A DNA stretch of 64,000 bases from Chalciporus piperatus (lineage: Eukaryota > Basidiomycota > Agaricomycetes > Boletales > Boletaceae). The stretch covers positions 1-64,000 of the forward strand of contig JBBPTG010000095.1 of NCBI GenBank assembly GCA_038093975.1, read 5' to 3'. Shown here piece by piece: positions 54,240 to 64,000 of the stretch; position 1 is the first letter of the stretch, and each line of letters starts with the position of its first letter. The position numbers were made by a program, and so were the translations under genes. The notes under the pieces are model-generated. The model ran no database searches and had not been told where the DNA came from. It was given only the letters and a program-made list of their open reading frames with translations.

Positions 54240-56230
54240 TGAGCGTCGAACCTTGCGAGTGGCGTCATGGTAAGATGGCGGTTCGCTCCACAAGGTGGAT
54301 CAGTACTCAGTGCCCAGCGCTAGTACAAGGGGCAGTCACTAATGCCGTGTCTATCAAAGTTTTCTGTCATGTGGATACAAAGGTCCGAAGGAGCAACATT
54401 GTGATTTATCTTGTCCGATCACAAGAAAGAAAGAAAAACCATCGCGTAGGTATGTCGACGCTGATCATACAGAAATAAATTCAAGAACATGGTACATAGT
54501 ACATTCCCCCGCCTCCGAGGGACACAGCCTTACAATCAACTCAGCACACTCACGGTGCGCAGGGACTGGATCAGAATTTCAACGGTAGCTGGATCTATCA
54601 AGCCAAAATATCAGACTGTCCTGCAGACATGATGCATGATGGGTCGAAGCCGTACTTCTTCTATTTTCCTCACAAAGAGCTCTGTGAAGTCGCTCATACC
54701 GTCGGAGACCTTGGGGGAGCATGCTTGGCAGTTCGACGCTTTAACAGCTCGAACCGTCTTCTCTGCAAGGGACTCTATGGTTTCCCTGCATGGCTTCTCT
54801 CGCAACGCAGTGAATGCCTCCTCCATGAAATCATCCCACCATTGAAGCGGTTCGCTGAATAGCCTGAATCGAGGCCTAGTCGAATGAGCACAGTTGCTAT
54901 GTTGTCCATATTCATCGACCTCAGTAAAGGAGTTGTACCGGGCCGTCGTATATTGGTGTTGGCCGGCGAGCCATGCGCAGGCTTCGTTGCTCCCATAGTG
55001 AGTTTGTATCCAGGAAATATCTGTTCCTCAGCGCATAGACGGCTTCTCCGCAGGCTTTGTGATAAGTGAGCAGGGCAAGGAGATCAGTCGCAGTGATCAA
55101 CTCGATCTCCTCGAACCAGGAAGGGATGAGGGGTTGTGTCAAGGTATACTTTGCAGCAAGCCTAATCTCCTCCGGCAAGTGCCCTCGATATGCGATGGCA
55201 AAACACCGGAGTGGCCCTGCCTCGAGGATCGTGGGGTTCGAGATAGCTTGACGGGCTTTGAGCTCGATGGCGTCAAGGGAATACTTCTTGGCTGCATCGA
55301 GGACGGCTACGACGTCCTTGAGCACCTCGAGCTTGGGATCGTCTGCGAGAGTGCAAGGGTAGCAAAAGCGGAGGAGGGCATCAAGGGTCTTGCTATCCTC
55401 CGTCACAGGAATGACAGCAAGGCCGTCCTTGATCTCCTGTTCCTCGCTTGCCTCGGCGGGCTGGGGAAGGTCGAAGAGGGATTCGAAGAATGGAGAGGCG
55501 AGGGAGAGGAAGAGCTTGAAGACCCGGAAGTCGACATTGTCGGAGGAGCGTAAGATGACGTCGGCTTTCGCGTGATCGAAGGGTGCAGCAGCGTAGGTAG
55601 CCATTGTCTTGGGGCCCTGTAGCACATTGTCACTATACCTACATTGAAGCCTGACTGAAGACTCACTCAATGTGTATCGCGCGATCCGAGGGAAGAAACC
55701 GTTATCGATCGTGCTTTATATCCTTTCAAGTTGGACTATCGATCCATGCTATAGGAGCTGCGCCCTACTAGCCCCCCCTAACGGAGATGAACGAACGACG
55801 GTGCCTGCCATAATCCAAAGAATACTTTCTAATCGTAACGCATCCAGCAGTGAAGCCGTGGTAGCATGCATATTGGCCCGTCGGCTCCGCTGGCTCACTG
55901 TCTCTGGTTCGAAGAACGTACGGTCAGTCGACCAGTCAGTCGCGTCACACGGCAACAAGGGGTCACTGCACCGGAGGCTCGTATGATACTCCAAGATGGC
56001 AAGAGATTGCGCCAGGGGGCACGAGTCCAGTGGAAGGACGAAGATGGTATGGTTATGCCATCATTGCCATGTTTCTGTGAGGAAGTCCCTGCCGTCATTA
56101 TTCAGATAATCGTCAGCCCACGTAGAAGTGGCGTCGAGAATAGGTAACCACGATCTGATCAAAGGCAACAGAAATGTGAGTGAGGATACCGCGGATCGAC
56201 CGAGACGCTCCACACCCGACCAAGTTATCG
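54240..56230 (-). repeat. Inverted third copy (C) of the BTB duplication segment
   Basis: On the minus strand this matches the BTB copies A and B with their upstream regions (CACCACGCCGTCGATAAC near 56220; GGTCGACTGACC-like words near 55925; TATA at 55713-55722; TTCAGTCAGGCTTCAATGTA near 55650) and the copy A 3' flank (CTTTGTATC...TTTCTTTCTTGTG near 54350-54440). No L11 fragment is visible at its outer end; similarity stops just before it. Confidence 0.8.
54571..55604 (-). pseudogene. BTB/POZ family member, copy C, frameshifted
   Basis: Starts MATYAAAPFDHAKADVILRS at 55604, and is close to copies A and B up to GEAVYALR. There one extra base near 55025 (minus strand GAGGAACAG where copy B has GAGGACAG) shifts the frame, and translation would stop at 54921. 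After the shift the rest is intact: variable segment AGQHQYTTARYNSFTEVDEY, PRFRLFSEPLQWWDDFMEEA, NCQACSPKVSDGM. A 12-nt in-frame deletion removes EISQ before the last donor, and the micro-exon still encodes IQLPLKF (TGA at 54571-54573). The single-base change could also be an assembly error, in which case this is a functional gene. Confidence 0.8.
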
Positions 56231-56854
56231 ACGGCGTGGTGCCATGTTCAAAAATATGGTAGCAAGCAGGCAAACATGTGATAACATGAGGACTCCGAGT
56301 CCTAAGTTCGAGCGTTGAAGCTGAAGCTCGTGGAAATAGTTGTTTCGAAAGGGCCGCCACATCATCCAGGCGCCTTGCTACTCTTCTTTCTCTCAGCCTT
56401 TTCCAGTGTCTCGTACGATGATGGCCATCAACTTCAAATGAGGGGTATATGTAGAGTGCAACGGCGGTATCTGGCCCGGGGATCACTGCTTCGTGAAAAT
56501 TGATTCAGTTCCAAAACGTACAACTCGTAGTTGAGCTTGGCAGAATTTGCTTCCGACGTTGACGTGCGATCGATCCAGGCAGATCGATCGCATTGGCGGG
56601 CGTGATCGGTCTCCAATAGTACAGTCGTACGCCATGAGTTTGAGCTCACGAGTCCCAAGCCTGGCAACGTCCTCGCGAACTTGGACCATCGGAGCGGTTC
56701 AATGAGTTACTTTGAAGAAGGCCGATCAGTCGTGGGAGGAGGAGTGGGAAGCAAAGGTCACGTAAACTGAGCTGACATATCAGACGGCGATATTGCTTTG
56801 ACCCTTACTGCGGTGCGTACCAAGACCCCTAGTCCTTACTATTCCCCAACTCCA
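56231..56854. other. Intergenic gap upstream of the epoxide hydrolase
   Basis: No gene recognised. The downstream frame is open back to 56798 but lacks an ATG before 56855. Confidence 0.4.
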
Positions 56855-58461
56855 ATGGCCGAGAAACCGTTCACGATCGCCATTCCAGACGAAACGCTCG
56901 ATCTTCTTCGCAAGAAACTCGAACTTTCGACGTTCCCTGACGAGCTCGAGGATGCTGGTTGGAAATATGGAGCACCACTAGCCCATGTCAAGAGGATTGC
57001 GGAAAGATGGAGGAATGGGTATGACTGGCGAAAGCATGAACGGGAGCTCAACGATCAATTGCCCATGTTCACGCGAGACATCACGGTCGATGGTCATGGC
57101 ACGCTCAACGTTCACTACGTACACAAGAAGAGTGTCGTCAAGAACGCAATTCCCCTGCTGTTCTGTCACGGATGTAAGTTTTATATTGTGATATCGTGTT
57201 GTTGTTGTTGTTGTTGTTGTTGCACGTTGATTGAATGGGAAATACAGGGCCTGGAAGCTTCTTGGAGGTCAGGAAGTTGCTTCCACTATTGACCGCGTCG
57301 TCCGAGGATTTCCCGAGCTTCCATGTGGTAGCGCTCAGTCTGCCGGGATATGGGTTCTCTGAAGCCCCTCGCAAACAAGGTTTCGCAGGCAAACAGTTTG
57401 CAGAGGTATGCTTTCCCGTACTATTGGGCCATGACACCCCAAATCTCACCGCGCAATGATAGGTCGCACATAAGCTGATGCTCGAATTGGGGTACGACGA
57501 GTATGGTGAGATATCTAAGACAAACCTCATACAACGAGTCAATTGATCGCATTGCTATAGTTACACAGGGCGGAGACTGGGGATCTCTTGTAGGTCTACA
57601 TGAAGAAGTCCCTTACAAATCACTCATCGCTTTCAGATCACACGTACCATGGCTATGCAATACGGAGGGAAATACCACAAGGCCTGGCACACGAACATGC
57701 CGGTGTGAGTTCTAAGCGCCACGTACCGACGAGATAACATACCTACCGGTCATTTCAGGGGTGCTCCCCCGTCTCCTCTGAAGGAGCCTCTGTCCTTCTT
57801 GGGCTTCCTCGTTACAGCCTGGACGGCGGGAGAGAAGAAGGGTCTTGAACGCACAAAGTGGTTTACCGTCCAAGGCCGCGGCTACTTTGCAGAGCAGGCA
57901 ACCCAACCACAGACTCTCGGTTATTCTTTGGCCGATAGTCCCGTTGGTTTGCTCGCTTGGATCTATGAAAAACTCCACAACTGGACGGATAGCTACCCCT
58001 GGGAAGACGATGAGGGTAAGGGAATTCATCGTGATCATGTAAACCCTGCTGAATTCGTTGCAGTATTGACGTGGATATCAATCTATTGGTTCTCCCGGGC
58101 GGGTCCTGCTGCCTCAGTGAGGATTTACTTTGAAGTCGCGGGCGGCAAGTCGGACGGTCCATGGAGTGTCGATTACCCAAAGATCCCTATGGGTGTCTCC
58201 TACTTCCCCAAGGAATTAGTCGTTCTTCCGAAAGCGTACGTCCAGTCGTCCTTCGGAGTAGGGCATCCGGCTGACTTTGGACATCTTTTTCGTAGATGGA
58301 TCCGCCGAAACAACAGGGTCGTGTCCGAGACTGAACACGAGAGTGGTGGACACTTTGCTGCATATGAGAAGCCGGAAGAGCTGGCGGATTCTGTGCGTCA
58401 GATGTTCAGAAAAGGAGGGGGGGCGTATGGTGTTGTTCCTGGAAAGGATGGATATGCTTGA
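56855..58461 (+). CDS. Epoxide hydrolase (microsomal / juvenile-hormone type, alpha/beta hydrolase)
   Basis: It hydrolyses epoxides to diols. The ATG at 56855 gives MAEKPFTIAIPDETLDLLRK, the EHN N-terminal domain, including WKYGAPLAHVKRIAERWRNG and HYVHKKSV. Then the alpha/beta-hydrolase core: IPLLFCHG joined over an intron to WPGSFLEVRKLLPLL (HGWPGS oxyanion motif), FHVVALSLPGYGFSEAP, and the nucleophile elbow TQGGDWGSL (Asp), whose next exon continues ITRTMAMQYGG. The cap region carries two conserved-type Tyr positions (RGYFAEQATQPQTLGYSLAD). The catalytic His lies in ESGGHFAAYEKPEE. The stop at 58461 follows GKDGYA. Six or so introns; the first carries a (GTT)n microsatellite. The substrate cannot be told; fungal members act in detoxification or secondary metabolism. 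Confidence 0.9.
57197..57222 (+). repeat. (GTT)n microsatellite in intron 1 of the epoxide hydrolase
   Basis: About eight GTT units inside the intron at 57173-57247. It is open in all frames by chance and not part of the protein. Confidence 0.85.
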
Positions 58462-58795
58462 ATGGGATCGAACGCTGCCGAGTGTTATTGTGCTAGTAGA
58501 TGTGATCTCTTTGCGTCTTTGTATGTACCTTATGAGCATGATTTCGAGATGGTATCTCTACCCAGAGCTTGTGGGCTTCAGTTGATTGATCAATTGATTG
58601 ACAAGATGTCAGAAGGTCCCACGAACGTGGCCTCGTTTGGCTCTAACGCGAACGCGGTCCGGGCTGCTCAAAATCAAGGACTGCCTCAGCGACTCAATTC
58701 ATCGCGCTGTGCTCTCCCTTTCTCTCATTTTTCTGCTGTCTCTCTGCGGATGAACATAGACTATCGCTGGCGGCAACATTTCTGATATCCTGACC
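58462..58795. other. Intergenic gap, promoter of ALG5
   Basis: No gene recognised in these 334 nt. Confidence 0.4.
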
Positions 58796-60043
58796 ATGGA
58801 CCAAGCACTCGGATATGTCACTGCTGCGATAGTCATTCTGATACCCTCGGTGAGTCAAACTCCTTCTTTTTCCGACTCGTCCGTCGCGTTGCGTGCGTCG
58901 TGCATGCCTATGATGAGAACCCGTTTCATCCTTGTTCTTCGAGCCACGAGCCGCCTTTCGAGGCGTTGCGTCGTGGTGAGGACGACATCCTCGGGTCAGG
59001 GCCATTGTCGCCCTTTTATCTGACTTCTTCCCTCCCCTCTTCCATCCCCTCCTCCTTCCCCTAATCTCCACATGCTAATCATACCTAGTTCTACCTAGCC
59101 CTCGTCCTCCTCTCCCCACCCCCAATCGTGACCCGCCCCTCCGAGAAAACCTACCGCTCCCATACCTCCCCAACCACCCCCCTCCCCCTCCCCTCTCTCA
59201 CCGACCCAGGCACGCTCGACCTAAGCATCATCATCCCCGCCTACAACGAATCCTCCCGTCTACCCATCATGCTCTCCACCACTCTCGCCCACCTCCACGC
59301 CACACCTATCCGCGCTCGTACACACGAACTCATCATCGTCGACGACGGCTCTAGCGATGATACGTCCGCTCTGGCACTCCGTCTCGCAAAGGAGAACCCA
59401 AAGAGCGAGATTAGAGTGGTCACGTTGGAGAAGAACCTCGGGAAAGGAGGGGCGGTGAGACATGGGATGCTTCATGCGCGCGGTCATCGACTCCTCATGG
59501 TCGACGCGGACGGCGCGAGTCGGTTCGAAGATCTAGAGGTGTTGTGGAAAGCCATGGATAACATCGCACCTAAAAAAAACGAACAGGCGGTCGTCGTCGG
59601 TAGTAGAGCACATCTCGTCAAAACCGAGGCTGTCGTCAAGGTGTGTGGGTTCGTTTTGGGTATGATGGTCGACTTGGTTGACCCACGCGCGCAATTGGCG
59701 ATAGCGTTCGCTCCTTCGGAACATCCTCATGTATGGACTTCATACCATCCTTCGCATAGTCGGCGTTGGACACATTCGCGATACTCAATGCGGTTTCAAA
59801 CTCTTCACGCGACGCGCCGCTCAGCGAATATTTCCCCTTCAACATCTCGCTACGTGGATATTCGACGTCGAGCTGCTTTTGCTCGCTAAACAACTGGGGA
59901 TTCCCGTTGCAGAAGTCCCAGTCGAATGGCACGAAGTCGCAGGCAGCAAACTCAACGTCGTCAAAGACTCCCTTCAAATGCTCAGAGATCTCCTGGTGTT
60001 GAGAGGAAACCAACTCGTAGGACGATGGAAAGTCACTCCTTAA
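58796..60043 (+). CDS. ALG5: Dolichyl-phosphate beta-glucosyltransferase
   Basis: It transfers glucose from UDP-glucose to dolichyl phosphate on the cytosolic ER face, making the donor for the last steps of N-glycan precursor assembly. Exon 1, MDQALGYVTAAIVILIPS, begins the single N-terminal membrane anchor, completed after a long intron by FYLALVLLSPPP. The GT2 domain follows: LDLSIIIPAYNESSRLPIML; ELIIVDDGSSDDTSALALRL; RVVTLEKNLGKGGAVRHGML; the DxD-type motif HRLLMVDADGASRFEDLEVL; and EQAVVVGSRAHLVKTEAVVK. An intron (about 59641-59732) is removed before RSLLRNILMYGLHTILRIVG and GHIRDTQCGFKLFTRRAAQR, the family-specific C-terminal block, ending VGRWKVTP. About 350 residues. Convergent with the RanBP3-like gene, 240 nt away. 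Confidence 0.94.
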
Positions 60044-60283
60044 GCATAAAGGTGTACCATTTACCATTAATTTAATGAAATGGAATGCGCTTCGAGCTGC
60101 AAGGTGTTCAGTCCGACACAAGAGCAAGAGACAAGTAAGACCTCCACTACGTCTAACTAAGTTAGCACTGTCAAGGTGCATCTCTCCTTGAGTAAGTACG
60201 AGAGAAAATCGTGATTTTACATACGTGCAACATTAATCTTAGATGTAGCAAGCAGGTCGGTGTGATCATCGGAAAGGGGTCCG

Positions 60284-62591
60284 TCAGGATGGAATATTGG
60301 CGTTGATCTCTTCGAGCAACTCTTGCGCGATCTTGGCATTAGATACCTACGACATGATTAGAAGGTAGGTATAATGTATCGCGTAGAGTGTGGGCCTACC
60401 CGAAGATTGTAATGGACGGCCTTGCCTTCCTCGATGACGCTGAACCTTATGTATCGTGGATCCTGTGCCACGAAGCACTTCATCCCTTGGAAGAGCGGTG
60501 CATTCAACAACAGCGCGTAAACTGCTTCCTTGCGCATAACTGCGGTGGGGGTTTTCGACTTAGCCGCCGCGAAAACAGTCTTGATCGAAAATACTCACCA
60601 AGTCGAGCGCCGCCCCCATCCGCTCGGCGAACGTTCAGCCTGAGTTGACCAGTGCCTCGCTCTTTCCACTGGTTTTGTGGACAAAGCGAATAAAGCTTTC
60701 CACGAACTTGAAGCAGCGTCTCTTCCTCTTCTTCACCAGTGATCACTGTAATCAAAGGGTCAGTCATCCTATCTGGGACATTTACCGAGGGAATAATGGA
60801 CCTTCTTGCTCCGTCAGCCTGTCTTTCTCTTCTTCGCTTTGCTCGTCGTCACCATCTTTGCTGGCCCGCAGTCTTGCTCCGAAAGTCGAAGGTGCTCGAT
60901 CACTTTCTTCCCTCTCCACGTCACCACCCTCTTCCTCCCCGCTCCCACTACCTTCTCCACTTCCAAAGATGCTAGGCACCTCTTCCCTGAGCTCCAACGA
61001 GCTCCTCGAAGAGCCTCCATTCGGTGATCCGGCTCTCGCTCGTTTCGGATGCGGTACAGCAAACGCTTGCACGCCCACTCCCGCATAGGAAGAGAAAGCA
61101 CTCGCGCTCATTCCCAATGGCGGTCGTCTCGCAGGAGATTTGCTACGCCCTAGTACGTTGCTCTTCCCGCTACTACTCCCTAATGGAGATTTGGACCTTG
61201 CATGAGAAGAAAATGGAGATGCTGAGGCAAACGGAGAAGCTGATCCGGCAAAGGCTTCAAAGCCAGTACGTTTGGTGGCGGTGCCTGGAGTCGCTTGTTG
61301 TAATGAAGCTTGTGATGCAGCAAAGGCTGCGAATGGGGATTGACTAAATGGGGATGCGAAAGAAGTATGATGCGTGGTATCGAAAGGCGCAGTGGACGAG
61401 TTTGGAGATGGTGATGTAGGCGGTTTTTGGTCTTTGGATGAAGCGCCTGAGAATACGTTCTGTCCTTTGACAGATGCAAATGGGGATGCTGTGGAGGCAT
61501 AGGCCATGAACCCACCCTGCAATGAATGAGAACATGAATGCTGATCCGAGCAAGGGTGTACTTACGATTTTGGGTGCTGGGCTCTCGGGAATGGCAGCGG
61601 CTGGTGGTGCTTTCTCGTTCTGGTCAGGTGGAGGAGACGGCCGTTTAGAGATACGCGGGTTGTCATCGTTATCCGAATCGTCTCTTGGCCGTTTCGCGGT
61701 TTCAGCCGAAGGGGTGAGCGTCGACGGTCCACTCTCCGGACCTTGACTCATCGCACGGTCTGCCAACTTGCGCTTCAGAACCTTTTCAGGCTCTCCACCG
61801 TCCGACTCGGAGGTACGCCGGGTACGTGGTAGACTCGGGGCCGTATCTTGGGCTTCCTCCGCTTCTGCCTCTTCGGCGGCATCTTCGTTGGACGAAAACG
61901 AGCTAGGAGGTTCTGTGATAAAGACCAACTGAGTGGCCTCGATGTTTCCTTGCGTATCAACTTGTTCCTCGACTTGGTCGGGTTCGGGGTCTGACTGCGG
62001 TGGCGGTTGATTTTGCTGCCACTTGATGTCTTCGACGCCCTGACTGATCTGTCGAACCTTGACTTCATGCGGCGGAGAGCCGCTCAACGCGGGTGAATGA
62101 GTATGTGAAGGTGTTCTCGACCGCGACTGGCTCTGCGTATCTAAGCCGTCCTCCTCGAGCGTGGTATCGAGCTGTACTCGACCTCTCTTCGCAGGCGACT
62201 TGACGTCCAACGCGTGCTAAGGATGGGAATAGAAGCCAACCAAAAGAGTGTGTTTTGGTCAGATTTACGTCAAGGAATAGCATTTGGGGGGGACAAGTGG
62301 TGAGAACAACGTACGGTGGTAGCTGCGGTCTTGGGCGTCGCTGGCTCGAGAGAGACCTCCCTTTCGCGCTTCCTGGAGAGAGTTTGTTCTGTTCGCATAG
62401 TTGGATGTGTTTTGGGAAATCGGATGTAGGATGAGTCAAGGCGTCCGGTTCGATAAAGCAAGGGCATGCTGCAGCCGGATAATAAACGCACCTGTACACT
62501 CGTTCAAGTCGGGCGAGGGTGATGGCGAGGGCGGGGTTGGCTTTGGGTCGGTGTCGACGGATGTGCAGACGTCGTCGACGGTGTCAGACAT
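60284..62591 (-). CDS. RanBP3/Yrb2-like Ran-binding protein
   Basis: These proteins bind Ran-GTP together with exportin-1 and stimulate nuclear protein export. The start MSDTVDDVCTSVDTDPKPTP at 62591 is followed by two introns, with KREREVSLEPATPK, a family-typical short block. A long disordered acidic/Ser-Pro region follows (for example AKRPRDDSDNDDNPRISKRP), then FASPFSQSPFAAFAASQ-type FxF/SPF repeats that resemble nucleoporin-like sequence. The C-terminal Ran-binding domain is spread over small exons: VITGEEEEETLLQVRGKLYS, WKERGTGQLRLNVRRADGGG, VMRKEAVYALLLNAPLFQGM, RYIRFSVIEEG, ending IAQELLEEINANIPS at 60284. The single RanBD at the C terminus after a disordered region separates it from Yrb1/RanBP1. 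Confidence 0.85.
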
Positions 62592-62826
62592 CGTGCGCCG
62601 GTGGTCTGTGCGCTGTGGATGGTGTTCGTGGTGAACTTGCAAGAAACAACAAACGCAGCTGATGGCAACTTGCGGCAGGGGAAATGCGCCAACTATGGCC
62701 CTCGGCTGAATCCGAGCACACTCCAAAAAAAGCCCCCCTCTCACCCCAGATTCTCATTACAACCAAGAAAAAATAAACAAAAAGATCCAAGTGCGACAAT
62801 AAGGATAGTAAATAGATTCCACCCTC

Positions 62827-64000
62827 TCAAACCCGTCGTCGCTCGTCTGCGATCCTCAACATATGCACCAGACTCGGCTCGAACACCGGCTTCGTAAGGA
62901 TACTGAAACGACCGTCAGCGCTCTTATCAGCCATCGTGATCCGTCACTCACTGATCTACCCCTGCCTCAAAATACTCTTTCTGATCCCCGATAAGCGCAT
63001 TGCCTGGATCATATCTTGAGTACCACTCCAATGATTCCGACGAAACACCCTACCAGTCACCCCGACGACAAAATCACTCCTTCCCATCTCTCGAAGTTTC
63101 GCCACCACCTCCAACCCAGACATTATCGGCATCTGGTTATCCAGGAACACAACGTCATAGCGACTCTGTGGTGCCGAATTTTCCTCTCCCTGTACTCCAG
63201 GTGATGGAAGGTTGTCTTTTGACCCTTGCGTCGTCTGCCTGAACGTCCTCCCGACGATCATCTCGAGGGCAACCTCTCCATTCTCTGCTGTAGAGACATG
63301 GCAGCCGAGTCTCGAAAGGGTACGCGACATGATCGTTCGCGTTAGTCGGTCATCATCAACCACGAGCACGATCATGGGTGGCTCGAACACAGTAGCTGGC
63401 CCTTTCCGCAGCGTCTCACCCTGAATGGGCGATTTCAGGCAGCTCGCAGCAGGGTCCACCCTACCAGGAGACAAGGATCCTGTCGATGGTAATGGGATAG
63501 CGGGTCCGGCTTCAGGGGATGATGTCAGGCCGTTCATTATTTGAATCCTCTTCGAGTCCTCTTCCACCGCAGTGAGTGTACCCGCCGCGGAAGTCGCGAC
63601 AGGAAAAAAGAAACTCCCCTTATCCGACGAACCGGGTGAGCCAGCTGTCGAAGAAGGTAGTAGTGGAGGTCCCAATTGGGTCCCAGACGAAAGTTCCCCA
63701 ATGGTCCTCGTAAGCACGTGTGGCTCAGACTCGTCGATAGAATTCGGCAACTTCAACTCCACCATTCCCCCTAGATAGAGAAAATGATCAGCGGGAGGAC
63801 AAGAGAGCATCGTTGTGTATATCATACCTTGGTCCATCAACGATTCCATCACGTTAGGCATCGACACTGGTCCCGGAGTCCGATTCTGAAGCAAGTCTAC
63901 GGACAACGGTCCCGCGAGATCCGCCGAATGCTTCTCTGTCAGCCCAGACTCGGGGTCTGGCGGATCGACAACCTTAACACCTACACCCAGTGCTATTCGC
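62827..64000 (-). CDS. Hybrid histidine kinase / response regulator, C-terminal part
   Basis: The gene runs off the right edge; only the C-terminal part is visible. A Ser/Pro-rich linker (ATSAAGTLTAVEEDSKRIQI and similar) leads to a receiver domain: MIVLVVDDDRLTRTIMSRTL with the acidic pair, SRLGCHVSTAENGEVALEMI, a Ser/Gly-rich insertion of about 35 residues, then YDVVFLDNQMPIMSGLEVVA with the phospho-acceptor Asp, VVGVTGNALIGDQKEYFEAG across an intron with the conserved Thr, and after a last intron ILTKPVFEPSLVHMLRIADE with the conserved Lys. The stop is at 62827. In fungi such domains end hybrid sensor kinases feeding the HOG-type relay; the kinase core would lie to the right and is not seen, so a stand-alone regulator cannot be excluded. 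Confidence 0.82.

Noticed and set aside
1..64000. A biosynthetic gene cluster or operon-like system linking CAX4, ERG13 and ALG5
   Set aside because: The three act in connected pathways but are many kilobases apart among unrelated genes; chance placement of housekeeping genes is the simpler reading.

Overview
The window is nuclear DNA of a filamentous basidiomycete, most likely an Agaricomycete. Genes are split by many short introns (about 48-130 nt, GT...AG, often with a CTAAC-type branch point). Protein families point the same way: a BCS1-like AAA protein, a SHE3-type coiled-coil protein, an expanded BTB/POZ family and an Agaricomycete-type repetitive gene. Species cannot be named from the sequence alone. 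All CDS coordinates below span introns.

Left part (1-33 kb), mainly housekeeping genes: the 5' end of pantoate-beta-alanine ligase (PAN6), dolichyl-diphosphatase (CAX4), a repetitive transposon-like gene, a broken plasma-membrane H+-ATPase relic among tandem repeats, a BCS1-like AAA ATPase, HMG-CoA synthase (ERG13) between two copies of a 0.3-0.4 kb direct repeat, an unrecognised gene, a BTB gene, cardiolipin synthase (CRD1), a giant coiled-coil protein with a PACT-like C terminus (spindle pole body / microtubule-organising centre), a second BTB gene, a RING protein divergent from a SHE3-like mRNA-transport adaptor, a nitronate monooxygenase and a HIRIP3-like histone chaperone.

Middle part (33-56 kb), a recently rearranged region: it carries most of an eleven-member BTB/POZ family (seven intact genes, four broken ones, counting those at 15 and 24 kb). 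All seven intact genes, and two of the broken ones, end in a 24-27 nt terminal micro-exon encoding a short hydrophobic tail. Close copies differ mainly in one length-variable segment before a C-x-C motif. Copies lie in larger duplicated segments that also carry fragments of a ribosomal protein L11 (uL5) pseudogene and a stray copy of the 3' end of the neighbouring RXT3-like gene; one duplication junction can be read at about 44,972. A second RING protein and the very Arg/Glu-rich RXT3-like (Rpd3L histone deacetylase) gene lie here too.

Right part (56-64 kb): a microsomal-type epoxide hydrolase, ALG5 (dolichyl-phosphate glucosyltransferase), a RanBP3/Yrb2-like Ran-binding protein, and the C-terminal receiver domain of a hybrid histidine kinase that runs off the right edge.

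Functionally, CAX4 and ALG5 act in dolichol-dependent N-glycosylation, and ERG13 feeds the mevalonate pathway that makes dolichol and sterols. I see no operon-like logic. The main novelty is the BTB family with its variable segment and terminal micro-exon, and the structure that duplicates it. A secondary candidate is a possible ~5.8 kb inverted-repeat-bounded element (1.8-7.6 kb) holding a transposon-like gene and the H+-ATPase fragment.
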